Below, in pieces: positions 1 to 5,248 of a DNA stretch of 11,150 bases. Position 1 is the stretch's first letter. The number at the start of each line of letters is the position of its first letter. Made by a program: the position numbers and the translations under genes. Source of the DNA: Baffinella frigidus (lineage: Eukaryota > Cryptophyceae > Cryptomonadales > Baffinellaceae); contig MU647408.1 of assembly GCA_026770585.1 (NCBI GenBank), positions 28,904-40,053 on the forward strand, given 5' to 3'. The notes below the pieces were generated by a model that saw only the letters and a list, made by a program, of their open reading frames with translations, was not told the DNA's origin and did not search any database.

Positions 1-39
<39 letters not shown>
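1..39. repeat. (CT)n microsatellite at the window edge
   Basis: An uninterrupted TC/CT dinucleotide tract runs from the first base and stops at the G at 40. It probably continues outside the window. Bases 40-103 after it are GC-rich, with no recognisable motif. Confidence 0.95.
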
Positions 40-43
<4 letters not shown>

Positions 44-103
44 CTCCCGCGGAATTTTTGCAGCGCGGCGGGGCGGGGTACACCGGCCGTCTGCATTTAC
101 AAA

Positions 104-240
104 TCTCTCTCTCCCTCTCGCGCGCGTGCGCGCGTGCTCTCTCTCTCGCGCTCTCTCTCGCTCTCTCTCGCTCTCTCTCGCTCTCTCTCGCTCTCTCTTG
201 ATTTCTGTCTCTCTCTCTCTCTCTCTCGCCCTCTCTCTCG

Positions 241-292
<52 letters not shown>

Positions 293-312
293 TCTCTCTC
301 ATCTCTCTCTCG
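104..312. repeat. Interrupted (CT)n tract with CTCTCTCTCG decamers
   Basis: About 200 bases of CT dinucleotides are punctuated by CG steps. In part they form a decamer CTCTCTCTCG repeated around 140-190, followed by pure CT around 245-290. Open frames across it (Ser/Leu on +, Arg/Glu on -) are artefacts of the repeat. It runs straight into a plausible 3' splice site (GCATGGCAG ending at 320), so it probably acts as the polypyrimidine tract of an intron. A reverse-complement counterpart lies at 10121-10322. Confidence 0.9.
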
Positions 313-320
313 CATGGCAG

Positions 321-462
321 TGCGGACGGGGCCGGCAACAACAGCCAGTCGCGTTTCCAAGTCGACTTGGAAGCGTTCCTCCCTGACGCGGTTGCAGGAT
401 GCTCCAACCTCACCGCGCTCTGCCTCCGTGGGTGCGCTTTACGAGACGACCCATGCTGCAAG
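321..462 (+). CDS. LRR exon, partial gene (CLRG...CCK type, copy 1)
   Basis: The open stretch begins after a CT-rich tract ending GCATGGCAG and ends with AAG before a GTGCGC donor at 463. The protein reads ...LEAFLPDAVAGCSNLTALCL then RGCALRDDPCCK, which has the LxxLxLxxC spacing of a cysteine-containing leucine-rich repeat. The last 22 residues align residue by residue with the exons at 629-694 and 897-962. An internal AG at 393-394 (GGTTGCAG) is an alternative acceptor that would leave only this 22-residue repeat. Such repeats form curved solenoids for protein binding; the partner is unknown. No start codon or other domain is visible, so this is one exon of a larger gene or pseudogene. The exon call is inferred from homology between copies plus splice consensus, without transcript support. 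Confidence 0.5.
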
Positions 463-485
463 GTGCGCCCCTCTCGTTCTGACAT

Positions 486-590
486 ACATGTATTTTCGCC
501 GCCATAAATGTATTTTAGTGACCGTAATTGTATTTTAGTGGCCGTAGATAAATGTATTTTAGTGACCGTACATGTATTTTAGGTGCCCGT
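486..590. repeat. Minisatellite AATGTATTTTAGTGACCGTA, about 5 units
   Basis: Five imperfect units of 20-24 bp share the core ATGTATTTTAGTGRCCGT (first unit ATGTATTTTCGCCGCC). They sit directly downstream of the LRR exon ending at 462, inside the presumed intron. Most units contain TTTTAG, which resembles a 3' splice acceptor. Related units recur at 824-868. Confidence 0.8.
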
Positions 591-628
591 TTGTACTGGA
601 GTTTGTGTGATAATATATGTGTGTTTAG

Positions 629-694
629 GGATGCTTGAAGGTGACGGTGGTGTGTCTCCGGGGGGGGGGGGGGCGGGACGGTCCATGCTGCAAG
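629..694 (+). CDS. LRR exon, 66 nt (CLRG...CCK type, copy 2)
   Basis: The exon lies between a GTGTTTAG acceptor (AG at 627-628) and a GTACGT donor at 695. It encodes 22 residues beginning GCLKVTVVCLRG and ending RDGPCCK, one cysteine-containing LRR. It matches copy 1 (GCSNLTALCLRG...RDDPCCK) without gaps. The poly-G run at about 660-673 replaces the CAL residues by glycines, probably through G-tract expansion. It is exactly 22 codons in phase 0-0, so insertion or loss would keep frame. The acceptor lacks a strong pyrimidine tract, so it may be a decayed copy. Confidence 0.45.
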
Positions 695-740
695 GTACGT
701 GGTCCCCTCTTCTTCTCTGCTGTATCGCTCTCCAGCGTCG

Positions 741-783
741 CGTTGAGTGATGCAATAGTCGACTATGCACCTTATGACGAACA
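741..783. repeat. Dispersed repeat TTGAGTGATSCAATAGTC, copy 1
   Basis: This stretch (TTGAGTGATGCAATAGTC followed by CTATGCACCTTATGACG) recurs at 4615-4654 as TTGAGTGATCCAATAGTC and CTATGCGCCGTATGACG. It lies in the presumed intron between LRR exons. No protein function was recognised for it on either strand. Confidence 0.6.
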
Positions 784-823
784 CGGTATCCTCCAGCTCT
801 CCCTCAGTACAACTGGGCTTGCC

Positions 824-868
824 ATACATGTATGTTAGTTACCCGTGTACGCTGCATTTTAGTTACCT
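824..868. repeat. Second block of the ATGTATKTTAG minisatellite
   Basis: Two units (ATGTATGTTAGTTACCCGT and GCATTTTAGTTACCTGT) resemble the 486-590 array. They precede the third LRR exon of this group, which suggests that exon and intron were duplicated together. Confidence 0.5.
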
Positions 869-896
869 GTTTACTTGTGCTCGGAACGTGAGTCAG

Positions 897-962
897 GCGA
901 AATCGAATCTCACGGCGCTCCACCTCCGGGGGGGTGCTCTGCGAGATGATCTATGCTGCAAG
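897..962 (+). pseudogene. LRR exon, 66 nt (copy 3), donor displaced by a MITE
   Basis: The exon begins after GTGAGTCAG (AG at 895-896) and encodes 22 residues: AKSNLTALHLRG then GALRDDLCCK. That is the same length, phase and register as the exon at 629-694. Copies 1 and 2 have a GT donor after the final AAG codon. Here AAG at 960-962 is followed by CCACACAGCGGG, the terminus of a MITE. The original donor is therefore gone or displaced by about 160 bases; a GTCCGT follows the far end of the element. Without that donor the frame runs on into the MITE and terminates at 1100. Confidence 0.5.
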
Positions 963-1124
963 CCACACAGCGGGCTTCCAAGGGATTTTCGGGCTCTGAG
1001 AGCCCGAGTGTTCGTTACCTTATCCGTAGGAACCCCCCCTATGTCCCTACGGATTGCCTACCGTAGGATCCCAGGTCTTATCGCTGAAGGGTTATCCTAA
1101 ACCCTTTCAAAGTCCGCTGTGTGG
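963..1124. mobile_element. CCACACAGCGG-TIR MITE, copy A
   Basis: About 162 bp with inverted ends CCACACAGCGGGCTTCCAAGG and CCTTTCAAAGTCCGCTGTGTGG. Inside is the family core ATCCGTAGG...CCCTACGGAT followed by CCTACCGTAGG. A small inverted repeat GGGCTCTGAGAGCCC lies near 991-1005. There is no coding capacity. Related copies are at 2459-2619, 7581-7728 and 10526-10718. No clear target duplication is visible. It sits exactly at the 3' end of an LRR exon. Confidence 0.75.
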
Positions 1125-1328
1125 TCCGTCCGTTGGCCTTGGTAAAACCGGGCTGGCCGTAAATGTGTTCGGAAAATGCCCTAGATGTGACGATTTTTGT
1201 GCTGCGTAGCCCGGTGTGGGGCTGGACACGATCGTGGAAGCAGACCGGTTCATATGGGACGCGCGGCCGGACCTTGTTGGGATGCGCGGCCGGACGCGCG
1301 CCCGGACCTTGCTGGCCAACGCACTGTG
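1125..1328. other. No gene recognised; short GCGCGGCCGGACCTTG duplication
   Basis: The region has no recognisable coding island. Near 1260-1315 the string GCGCGGCCGGACCTTG is followed by a second, imperfect copy (GCGCGGCCGGACGCGCG, then CCCGGACCTTGCTGG), a small local duplication. Confidence 0.4.
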
Positions 1329-1475
1329 CCGTTGCCGAGCGAAGACGTCACACAGTTTTAAAGGAGTTTTAAAACTTTCCCCTGAATCGTGAAGGATATG
1401 GACTTTTAAAATTAGAGATCAGGTCCAGAATCTGGACCGGGCTTTTAAAAACGTGCTGCTTTCACTCGACAGCGG
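1329..1475. repeat. Dispersed repeat X, copy 1, with hairpin
   Basis: The block runs from CCGTTGCCGAGCG to CTCGACAGCGG. It includes TTTTAAAACTTTCCCCTGAAT and ATGGACTTTTAAAAT, and corresponds to 5611-5748 over about 140 bp. It contains a hairpin, GGTCCAG-AAT-CTGGACC. The second copy has a different but still self-complementary stem here. It may be part of a larger degraded transposon; no protein is evident. Confidence 0.65.
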
Positions 1476-1497
1476 TACACACATGCTTGACTATCAC

Positions 1498-1655
1498 TCA
1501 TCTCCGCAAAAGTATTAATAGATTGCTTGTGGCGCAACGAAATTTACTACACAAACGCTTTTCCATTACTACTATGACCCAATCGTGTAGTAAATTCCGG
1601 TGTCCAAAATCGTTGTCGAAAAGCAGTTAATTAACACTTTTACGGAGATTAAACC
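1498..1655. mobile_element. Imperfect AT-rich foldback element
   Basis: The left arm (CATCTCCGCAAAAGTATTAA, then CGAAATTTACTACAC) is matched in inverse order on the right by GTGTAGTAAATTCCG and TTAACACTTTTACGGAGATT, giving nested inverted repeats. A 17-bp direct repeat, CTATCACTCATCTCCGC, occurs at 1491-1507 and again at 1682-1698. No coding region is present. It is probably a degraded MITE. Confidence 0.6.
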
Positions 1656-1768
1656 GTACTACAAATACACGCTTTGCTTTGCTATCACTCATCTCCGCGA
1701 TAACCTGAGGGGAGCCTTCTCGTGTGAGATGCAGTTTAAAACGTCCCGCCACGGGATATTACTAGCAT

Positions 1769-1934
1769 TCATAGGCTAACGGCCTGAAAATGGGGTAGTT
1801 GGGCACACGGCATTGCCTAGAACCTCCTACCGTAGGCCGAGGGATCCTAGGACCAAAAAGTCTCGGCCTACGGTAGGAGGTCCTGGGCAATGCCGTAGGC
1901 CTAACTACCCCATTTTCAGGCCGTTACCCTATTA
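1769..1934. mobile_element. 166-bp palindromic MITE, copy 1
   Basis: The element is a near-perfect foldback. Arms start TCATAGGCTAACGGCCTGAAA on the left and, read inward from the right, TAATAGGGTAACGGCCTGAAA; they continue through ATGGGGTAG, GGCATTGCC and CCTACCGTAGGCC to a short centre around GACCAAAAAG. It is flanked by GCAT at 1765-1768 and 1935-1938, a 4-bp target duplication. The second copy at 5249-5413 has the same asymmetric ends and nearly equal length. It has no coding capacity. Confidence 0.85.
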
Positions 1935-1965
1935 GCATGAACCAATCCAGGACCTTGGAATCCTC

Positions 1966-1996
1966 ATCAAGGCGCAAGGAGCCAAGGAGCCTTGAT
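1966..1996. other. Hairpin ATCAAGGC...GCCTTGAT
   Basis: A perfect 8-bp stem encloses a GCAAGGAGCCAAGGA loop. It lies in an otherwise featureless stretch between the MITE and an inverted dispersed repeat. Function unknown. Confidence 0.4.
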
Positions 1997-2038
1997 CGTG
2001 TCGAGGGTCGTAGGTGGGGTTATCCAGTCAACTCGTCT

Positions 2039-2088
2039 TGAGACACTTAACTTTAAGGCTTTTCTGGTGTAAATTTGGTCACGTTACC
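2039..2088 (-). repeat. Inverted dispersed repeat, minus-oriented copy
   Basis: The reverse complement reads GGTAACGTGACCAAATTTAC ... GAAAA ... CCTTAAAGTTAAGTGT. It aligns over about 50 bp with the plus-strand stretch at 7332-7380, which opens GGTAACGTGACCAAATTTGC. Confidence 0.6.
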
Positions 2089-2125
2089 CCCCAGAATCTG
2101 GGGTCAACGACACCCCCGTAACTCA

Positions 2126-2202
2126 GGGTGCAGGGCGTAGGGTGTGGGGTGTAGGGTGTAGGGCGTAGGGTTTAGGGTGTAGGGTTCAGGGCTCAGGGCC
2201 CG
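2126..2202. repeat. Telomere-like GGGNNNA heptamer array, about 11 units
   Basis: Eleven consecutive 7-base units can be read: GGGTGCA, GGGCGTA, GGGTGTG, GGGTGTA, GGGTGTA, GGGCGTA, GGGTTTA, GGGTGTA, GGGTTCA, GGGCTCA, GGGCCCG. All are variants of TTTAGGG in phase. It lies upstream of the LRR exon at 2269 and is probably intronic; it is interstitial, because complex sequence lies on both sides. Confidence 0.85.
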
Positions 2203-2213
2203 CGAGAGCACTG

Positions 2214-2220
2214 TTACTAA
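2214..2220 (+). promoter_or_regulatory. Candidate intron branch site (TTACTAA)
   Basis: TTACTAAC at 2214-2221 contains the TACTAAC branch-point consensus. It lies about 48 nt upstream of the AG at 2267-2268 that precedes an LRR-coding stretch. Spacing and motif fit a branch site; no transcript evidence is available. Confidence 0.35.
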
Positions 2221-2268
2221 CTGGACACGATGCCGCACCAGCCCCGTGAAACACTCTCCTCGAGGCAG

Positions 2269-2375
2269 GTGGTGCTATCCCTCAGCGCGCTGCGGAGCCT
2301 GGACATATCCAACACCAGAACTGGCGACCCTGCCCTCTCGCTCCTCTCGCTTTCAGCCGGAGATTCGTTGCGAGA
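2269..2375 (+). CDS. LRR exon (SALRSLDISNT type, copy 1)
   Basis: The acceptor CTCCTCGAGGCAG ends at 2268, and a near-consensus donor GTGAGC starts at 2376. The encoded peptide begins VVLSLSALRSLDISNTRTGD and continues PALSLLSLSAGDSLR, a leucine-rich repeat of the LxxLxxLDISNTxxxD kind. Two related but damaged copies follow, at 2435-2650 (split by a MITE) and 2722-2813. All three end in a GTGAG donor, and this shared end is the main support for the exon boundary. The length of 107 nt is not a multiple of three. Confidence 0.5.
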
Positions 2376-2434
2376 GTGAGCTCCCGTGACTCTGCCCCAA
2401 CGTTTGAGCCGTACACCGGCCTGCGATTTGTGCA

Positions 2435-2650
2435 GTATCGCTCCTTGCGCTGTCGCTCCCACACACCGGGCTACGACGGGAGTTTCGGCCCAGAAAGGGC
2501 CGAGTTTCCGTTATCTTATCCGTAGGAACCCCCCTATGTCCCTACGGATTGCCTACTGTATGGTCCTAAGTCTTATCGATTAGGGGTCATTCAAACCCCC
2601 TTCGAAGTCCGCTTTGTGGCTTGCGCTGTCAGCCAGAGATTCGTTCGAGA
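2435..2650 (+). pseudogene. LRR exon copy 2, split by MITE copy B
   Basis: The left part (CTCCTTGCGCTGTCGCTCC) ends at the MITE boundary. The right part (CTTGCGCTGTCAGCCAGAGA then TTCGTTCGAGA) resumes at 2620 and ends before GTGAGT at 2651. Joined, they line up with copy 1 (...TCTCGCTCC / TCTCGCTTTCAGCCGGAGA). The MITE therefore landed inside a duplicated exon with almost no change to the target. The 5' part of the exon is not recognisable. Confidence 0.45.
2459..2619. mobile_element. CCACACAGCGG-TIR MITE, copy B
   Basis: About 161 bp with ends CCACACACCGGGCTACGA and CCTTCGAAGTCCGCTTTGTGG, and the internal core TTATCCGTAGGAACCCCCC, CCCTACGGAT, CCTACTGTATGG. It is closely similar in length and core to copy A. 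A GGCCCAGAAAGGGCC inverted repeat occupies the place of copy A's GGGCTCTGAGAGCCC, so the hairpin position is kept while its sequence differs. Confidence 0.75.
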
Positions 2651-2721
2651 GTGAGTGGCCCTGCCCGAACTTAGGGTTTGGGGTTGCGGTTTCGGTGTAG
2701 GGTTCACGGTTTACGGCTTAG

Positions 2722-2813
2722 GTGTAGGGTGAGTGGACGTAGCAAACACCAAGACTGGTGTTCGACCCTGCACTGTCGCTCCTCCCGCTCTCACCCGGCG
2801 GTTCGTTGCGAAA
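2722..2813 (+). pseudogene. LRR exon copy 3, frameshifted
   Basis: A weak acceptor (TTACGGCTTAG) precedes this stretch and a GTGAGT donor follows at 2814. VDVANTKTG parallels LDISNTRTG of copy 1. After it the matching register shifts by one base, so the continuation PALSLL is found only in a different frame. The frameshift suggests a non-functional duplicate. Confidence 0.4.
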
Positions 2814-2826
2814 GTGAGTGCCTCTG

Positions 2827-2889
2827 CCCGAACCCCGAACCCCGAACCCCGAACCCCGAACCCCGAACCCCGAACCCCGAACCCCGAAC
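2827..2889. repeat. (CCCGAAC)9 heptamer array
   Basis: Nine perfect tandem copies of CCCGAAC lie between the GTGAGT donor at 2814 and the CCCCTTCTGCAG acceptor ending at 2914, filling a candidate intron of about 100 nt. Frames across it give Pro-rich TPNPEPR-type peptides that are not credible coding sequence. Confidence 0.95.
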
Positions 2890-2914
2890 CCCTGAACCCT
2901 GACCCCTTCTGCAG

Positions 2915-2983
2915 GCTTGAAGCTGACTCCGTGTGCATAGGCTTGCAATGTGGGGACCTCAAAGTGTTTCACATCCCCAACGC
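2915..2983 (+). CDS. Candidate LRR exon (LQCGDLKVFHIPN)
   Basis: After CCCCTTCTGCAG the frame reads LEADSVCIGLQCGDLKVFHI then PN. It fits the pattern xxLxxxCxxLxxLxIxx of a cysteine-type LRR. The 3' boundary is uncertain because no good GT donor follows; the sequence passes into C-rich repeats at about 2984. Confidence 0.35.
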
Positions 2984-3110
2984 CGAACCCCTAACCGCTA
3001 ACTCCGAACCCCCAACCCCTAACTCCAAACCCCCAACCCCTAACTCCGAACCCCCAACCCCTAACTCCAAACCCCACATCCACGCAGATCGGGGGGTGAC
3101 CTAGCGACCA
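2984..3110. repeat. CCCCTAACTCCRAAC-type C-rich array
   Basis: Units of CCCCCAACCCCTAACTCC(A/G)AA are repeated several times. They are degenerate relatives of CCCTAAA/CCCCGAA heptamers and probably intronic. Confidence 0.75.
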
Positions 3111-3180
3111 AAACCGTGACGTGAGCGCTCAACCCCAACCCTGCAGCGCCTGGGGTCCCCACCCCAAGCCCCTCCCGCAG

Positions 3181-3284
3181 GCTGTCCAAGTCCTCGACAT
3201 CCCATCCCTAACCCCAAACCTCTAACTCACAACCCCTAACCCCTTCTGCAGGCGGTGTGCTTCGAAGTGCGAGACAGAGCGTGC
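3181..3284 (+). pseudogene. Two possible LRR exon remnants
   Basis: GCTGTCCAAGTCCTCGACAT follows CCCCTCCCGCAG (AG at 3179-3180) and reads AVQVLDIPS, like LQVLDIA of the exon at 3554. GCGGTGTGCTTCGAAGTGCG follows CCCCTTCTGCAG (AG at 3250-3251) and reads AVCFEVRDRAC. Both are very short and separated by C-rich repeats. They may be remnants of duplicated exons or chance. Confidence 0.25.
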
Positions 3285-3289
3285 TGACC

Positions 3290-3545
3290 CTTCACCCCCA
3301 ACCCCTCCTTATGGTTCCCCTGTTGATGGTGCTAACCCCTATCCCCTTCTAATGGTGATAACCCCTAACCCCTCACCCCCAACCCCTTCTTAGGGTTCAC
3401 CTTTTGATGGTCCTAACCCCTATCCCCTTCCGATCGTGCCAACTCCTATCTTCTTCTGATGAAGCCAACCCCTACCCCCTTCTGATCATGCAAACCCCTA
3501 ACCCCTAACTCCTTCCGAGTGCTAACCCCCACCCCTTCCGATGGG
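3290..3545. repeat. C-rich minisatellite (TGATGGTGCTAACCCCTAYCCC)
   Basis: Imperfect units of about 25-45 bp combine TTGATGGTSCTAACCCCTAT with CCCCTTCYGAT and CACCCCCAACCCC. The array ends at the GGTTCTGCAG acceptor of the LRR exon at 3554. An inverted piece of the same array is found at 5944-5984. Confidence 0.8.
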
Positions 3546-3553
3546 TTCTGCAG

Positions 3554-3657
3554 GCTGGCGATGCGGGGGTCATCAACGCTCTCGGATGCTGGGCTGCTGG
3601 ATCTAGCGAGGGGCGCGCCGTACCTACAAGTCCTTGACATCGCATGCTCCCCCCCTG
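3554..3657 (+). CDS. LRR exon (SDAGLLDLARG...LQVLDIAC, copy 1)
   Basis: This is one of the clearest coding islands. After GGGTTCTGCAG the frame reads LAMRGSSTLSDAGLLDLARG then APYLQVLDIACS. This is the cysteine-type LRR pattern seen in F-box/LRR and AMN1-like proteins (xLxxGxxxLSDAGLLxLAxGxPxLxxLDIxxC). The 3' end is provisional: a GT at 3658 follows a poly-C tract, then a CT-rich tract ending CCCATAG at 3680. Two damaged copies lie at 4208-4270 and 4401-4473. No enzymatic domain is visible. The role would be protein binding, by family analogy only. Confidence 0.55.
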
Positions 3658-3680
3658 GTTCTCTCTCTCTCTCTTCCCAT
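3658..3680 (+). repeat. Short CT tract ending in a CCCATAG acceptor
   Basis: TTCTCTCTCTCTCTCTTCCC follows the exon and ends in ATAG at 3680. It looks like a complete polypyrimidine tract and 3' splice site, but no convincing exon follows. Confidence 0.4.
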
Positions 3681-3797
3681 AGACCTTTGTTTTGAGCGGT
3701 GTTTGCATCTGTTGGCCACGCGCGAAGAAAGACACGGTTGTCACAGTCGACGACTGTACCACCGTGGTCAACTGTTGTCTTCATTACCGGTGTTTCG

Positions 3798-3968
3798 CTT
3801 GATGGCCGTTGTGTGGCTGGTGGATCTAGTCTTGATTACCGTTGTGTGGATGATGGATCTAGTCTTGATGACCGTTGTTTGGCTTGTCTTATCTTGATTA
3901 CCGTTGTCTGGCTGGATCTAGTCTTGATTACCGTTGTTTGGCTGGATCTAGTCTTGATGACCGTTTTT
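3798..3968. repeat. Minisatellite CTTGATKACCGTTGTKTGGC, 29-33 bp units
   Basis: Units begin CTTGATGG/CTTGATTACC/CTTGATGACC at 3798, 3831, 3864, 3893, 3923 and 3953 (last one partial). Most end with GGATCTAGT, which resembles the GGATCTAGCGAGG of the LRR exon at 3554. Confidence 0.9.
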
Positions 3969-4090
3969 CGAATCGGTGCACTTTTTCGCCTTCAAAACCT
4001 TTTTGAAGTTGGAATCTTGGTAACTTGGAAGTTCGCCCTGGCCAAGTCCTGCCAGATTGGCTCTACCGTTGTTTGCCTGATGGGTCCAGT

Positions 4091-4210
4091 CTTGATGACC
4101 GTTGTTTGGCTTATCTTGATGACCGTTGTTTGGCTTATCTTGATTACCGTTGTTTGGCTTATCTTGATGACCGTTGTTTGGCTTATCTTGATGACCGTTG
4201 TTTGGCTCAT
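4091..4210. repeat. 24-bp minisatellite, 5 units
   Basis: Five tandem units of CTTGATGACCGTTGTTTGGC plus TTAT start at 4091, 4115, 4139, 4163 and 4187. The last ends in CTCAT. Because 24 is divisible by three, one frame reads an 8-residue repeat LMTVVWLI, and a 196-codon frame is open from 3699 to 4289. I regard that frame as repeat-driven. Confidence 0.9.
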
Positions 4211-4270
4211 GGATCCAGCGAGGGGCGCGTCGTACCTCCAAGTCCTTGCCATCGCGTGCTCCCCCCCTCG
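4208..4270 (+). pseudogene. Truncated LRR exon (LQVLAIAC, copy 2)
   Basis: The frame reads LMDPARGASYLQVLAIACS, matching the 3' half of the exon at 3554 (LLDLARGAPYLQVLDIACS). The 5' half is missing: the last 24-bp minisatellite unit joins directly to the exon body at 4208-4215, leaving no splice acceptor. Confidence 0.5.
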
Positions 4271-4295
4271 TCGCTCTTTTCAGGGTTGAGAATTG

Positions 4296-4378
4296 AGGGG
4301 GGGGGGTTGTGGGTTGAGGGGGGAGGGTTGTGGGTTGAGGGGGGAGGGTTGTGGGGTGAGGGGGGAGGGTGGAGCATT
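4296..4378. repeat. G-rich minisatellite (GGGTTGAGGGGGGAGGGTTGTG)
   Basis: About three to four units of roughly 22 bp are rich in G runs of 3-10 bases on the + strand, so a G-quadruplex is possible. The C-rich complement creates Pro-rich minus-strand frames, which I reject as genes. Confidence 0.85.
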
Positions 4379-4400
4379 GAGGGTGTAAGCCCTTCCCCAG

Positions 4401-4473
4401 AAGCTCTGAAATGCGGGGATCCTCGACTTGGCGGGGGCGGGGGGCGTTGGTGCAAGTCCTTGACATCGCGTGC
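4401..4473 (+). pseudogene. LRR exon (copy 3) with stop and frameshift
   Basis: After GCCCTTCCCCAG the sequence AAGCTCTGAAATGCGGGGAT corresponds to ACGCTCTCGGATGCTGGGCT of the exon at 3554, but contains TGA in the matching frame. AGILDLAG is followed by a G-rich run that shifts the frame, then LVQVLDIAC resumes. The poly-C at 4473-4485 and a CT tract follow, as in copy 1. Confidence 0.5.
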
Positions 4474-4517
4474 CCCCCCCCCCCCGGTCTCTCTCTCTTC
4501 CTGAAGCCGTTGTAGCC

Positions 4518-4607
4518 CTGCCTCAGTCGGGTTTGTGGACTATTCTTAAGTCGACACGCTGGTTTTGCGGTACAAATTCGTCAACTTTGGAGCGGGAAAG
4601 AGCCGAG
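4518..4607. repeat. Dispersed repeat Y, copy 1
   Basis: CTGCCTCAGTCGGG ... GACTATTCTTAAGTCGACAC and GCGGGAAAGAGCCGAGCC align with 7741-7838. The segment is shared over about 90 bp with scattered changes. A second shared piece (4615-4654, compare 741-783) follows directly. Confidence 0.65.
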
Positions 4608-4737
4608 CCTTGAGTTGAGTGATCCAATAGTCTATGCGCCGTATGACGGACCCGCCTCGGCATTCACACCACCCTCGAATAGTACCAGACAACGATGAGA
4701 CACGGCAACATTCGCGGGAGGGTCGACCGACCACCCA

Positions 4738-5010
4738 CTTAGCAGCGGCCGAGGTCCTTTTCACCGTGAATTCAAGGTGAAAATCCGATTAGGTTCCAGG
4801 GCAGTGGATAAGATTCTAGTACAAATCGTTTAGATGGACTGTATCCGTGAAGCCCCCGGTGGCTGCTAAGTGGTAGCAGCGCCCGAGTCCTATTTCCTCC
4901 GGGTTTCCGGGGATAGTTTCAAGCCTCTAACCCTATAATGAATTGCAATGTGTACCAGAATCGTTTAGATGGACATATCATCGAAGGCACCGGCGGCTGC
5001 CAAGTGGGGA
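4738..5010. repeat. Two imperfect tandem repeats of about 135 bp
   Basis: GCAGCGGCCGAG at 4742 is repeated as GCAGCGCCCGAG at 4876. AATCGTTTAGATGGAC occurs at 4824 and 4959. GGTGGCTGCTAAGTGG near 4858 returns as GGCGGCTGCCAAGTGG near 4991. The spacing is 134-135 bp. Unit 1 has a TTTTCACC...GGTGAAAA hairpin (4758-4783) that unit 2 lacks. Function not recognised. Confidence 0.7.
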
Positions 5011-5248
5011 CAGGTCTCGCACACGATACAACTTGTGCGGAAAGGGGGATTGTTTGTCAACAGTTTTCGGCGTTTAGGTCCTAGACTCACCAGGCCTTCA
5101 CGAAAGGGAATATATGGGTGGCGATATTGCTTTCGATCCGTAATAAATCTCATAATATAAATAAACGCACTTTTTCTTCCAACGGATAATCAAGGTTCGG
5201 CCGCGAGGGTGCGTCGAAGACGTCGTCAGGAGGAGCCCAGCTGGGCTT
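5011..5248. other. No gene recognised; AT-rich tail
   Basis: There is no splice-bounded LRR island and no family motif. AATAAA occurs twice within 5140-5165 (TAATAAATC, ATAAATAAACG). This could be a polyadenylation signal, but the algal signal is unknown here and nothing upstream is clearly a terminal exon. Confidence 0.3.

Noticed and set aside
97-538. Open frames rich in Ser/Leu (+) or Arg/Glu (-)
   Set aside because: They are translations of the CT/GA microsatellite; the frames stay open because the repeat has no stop codons. Only the LRR island at 321-462 has independent support.
2678-3104. Pro-rich frames (TPNPEPR repeats) on both strands
   Set aside because: They are driven by the CCCGAAC heptamer array and its C-rich neighbours, with splice signals on both sides.
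3699-4289. 196-codon frame with LMTVVWLI repeats
   Set aside because: Open mainly because of 24-bp and 30-33 bp minisatellite units; no known domain, and the true LRR register differs before 4208.
3948-4466. 172-codon minus-strand frame with PTTLPPQ and NNGHQDKP repeats
   Set aside because: It is the complement of two minisatellites and of plus-strand LRR exon copies.
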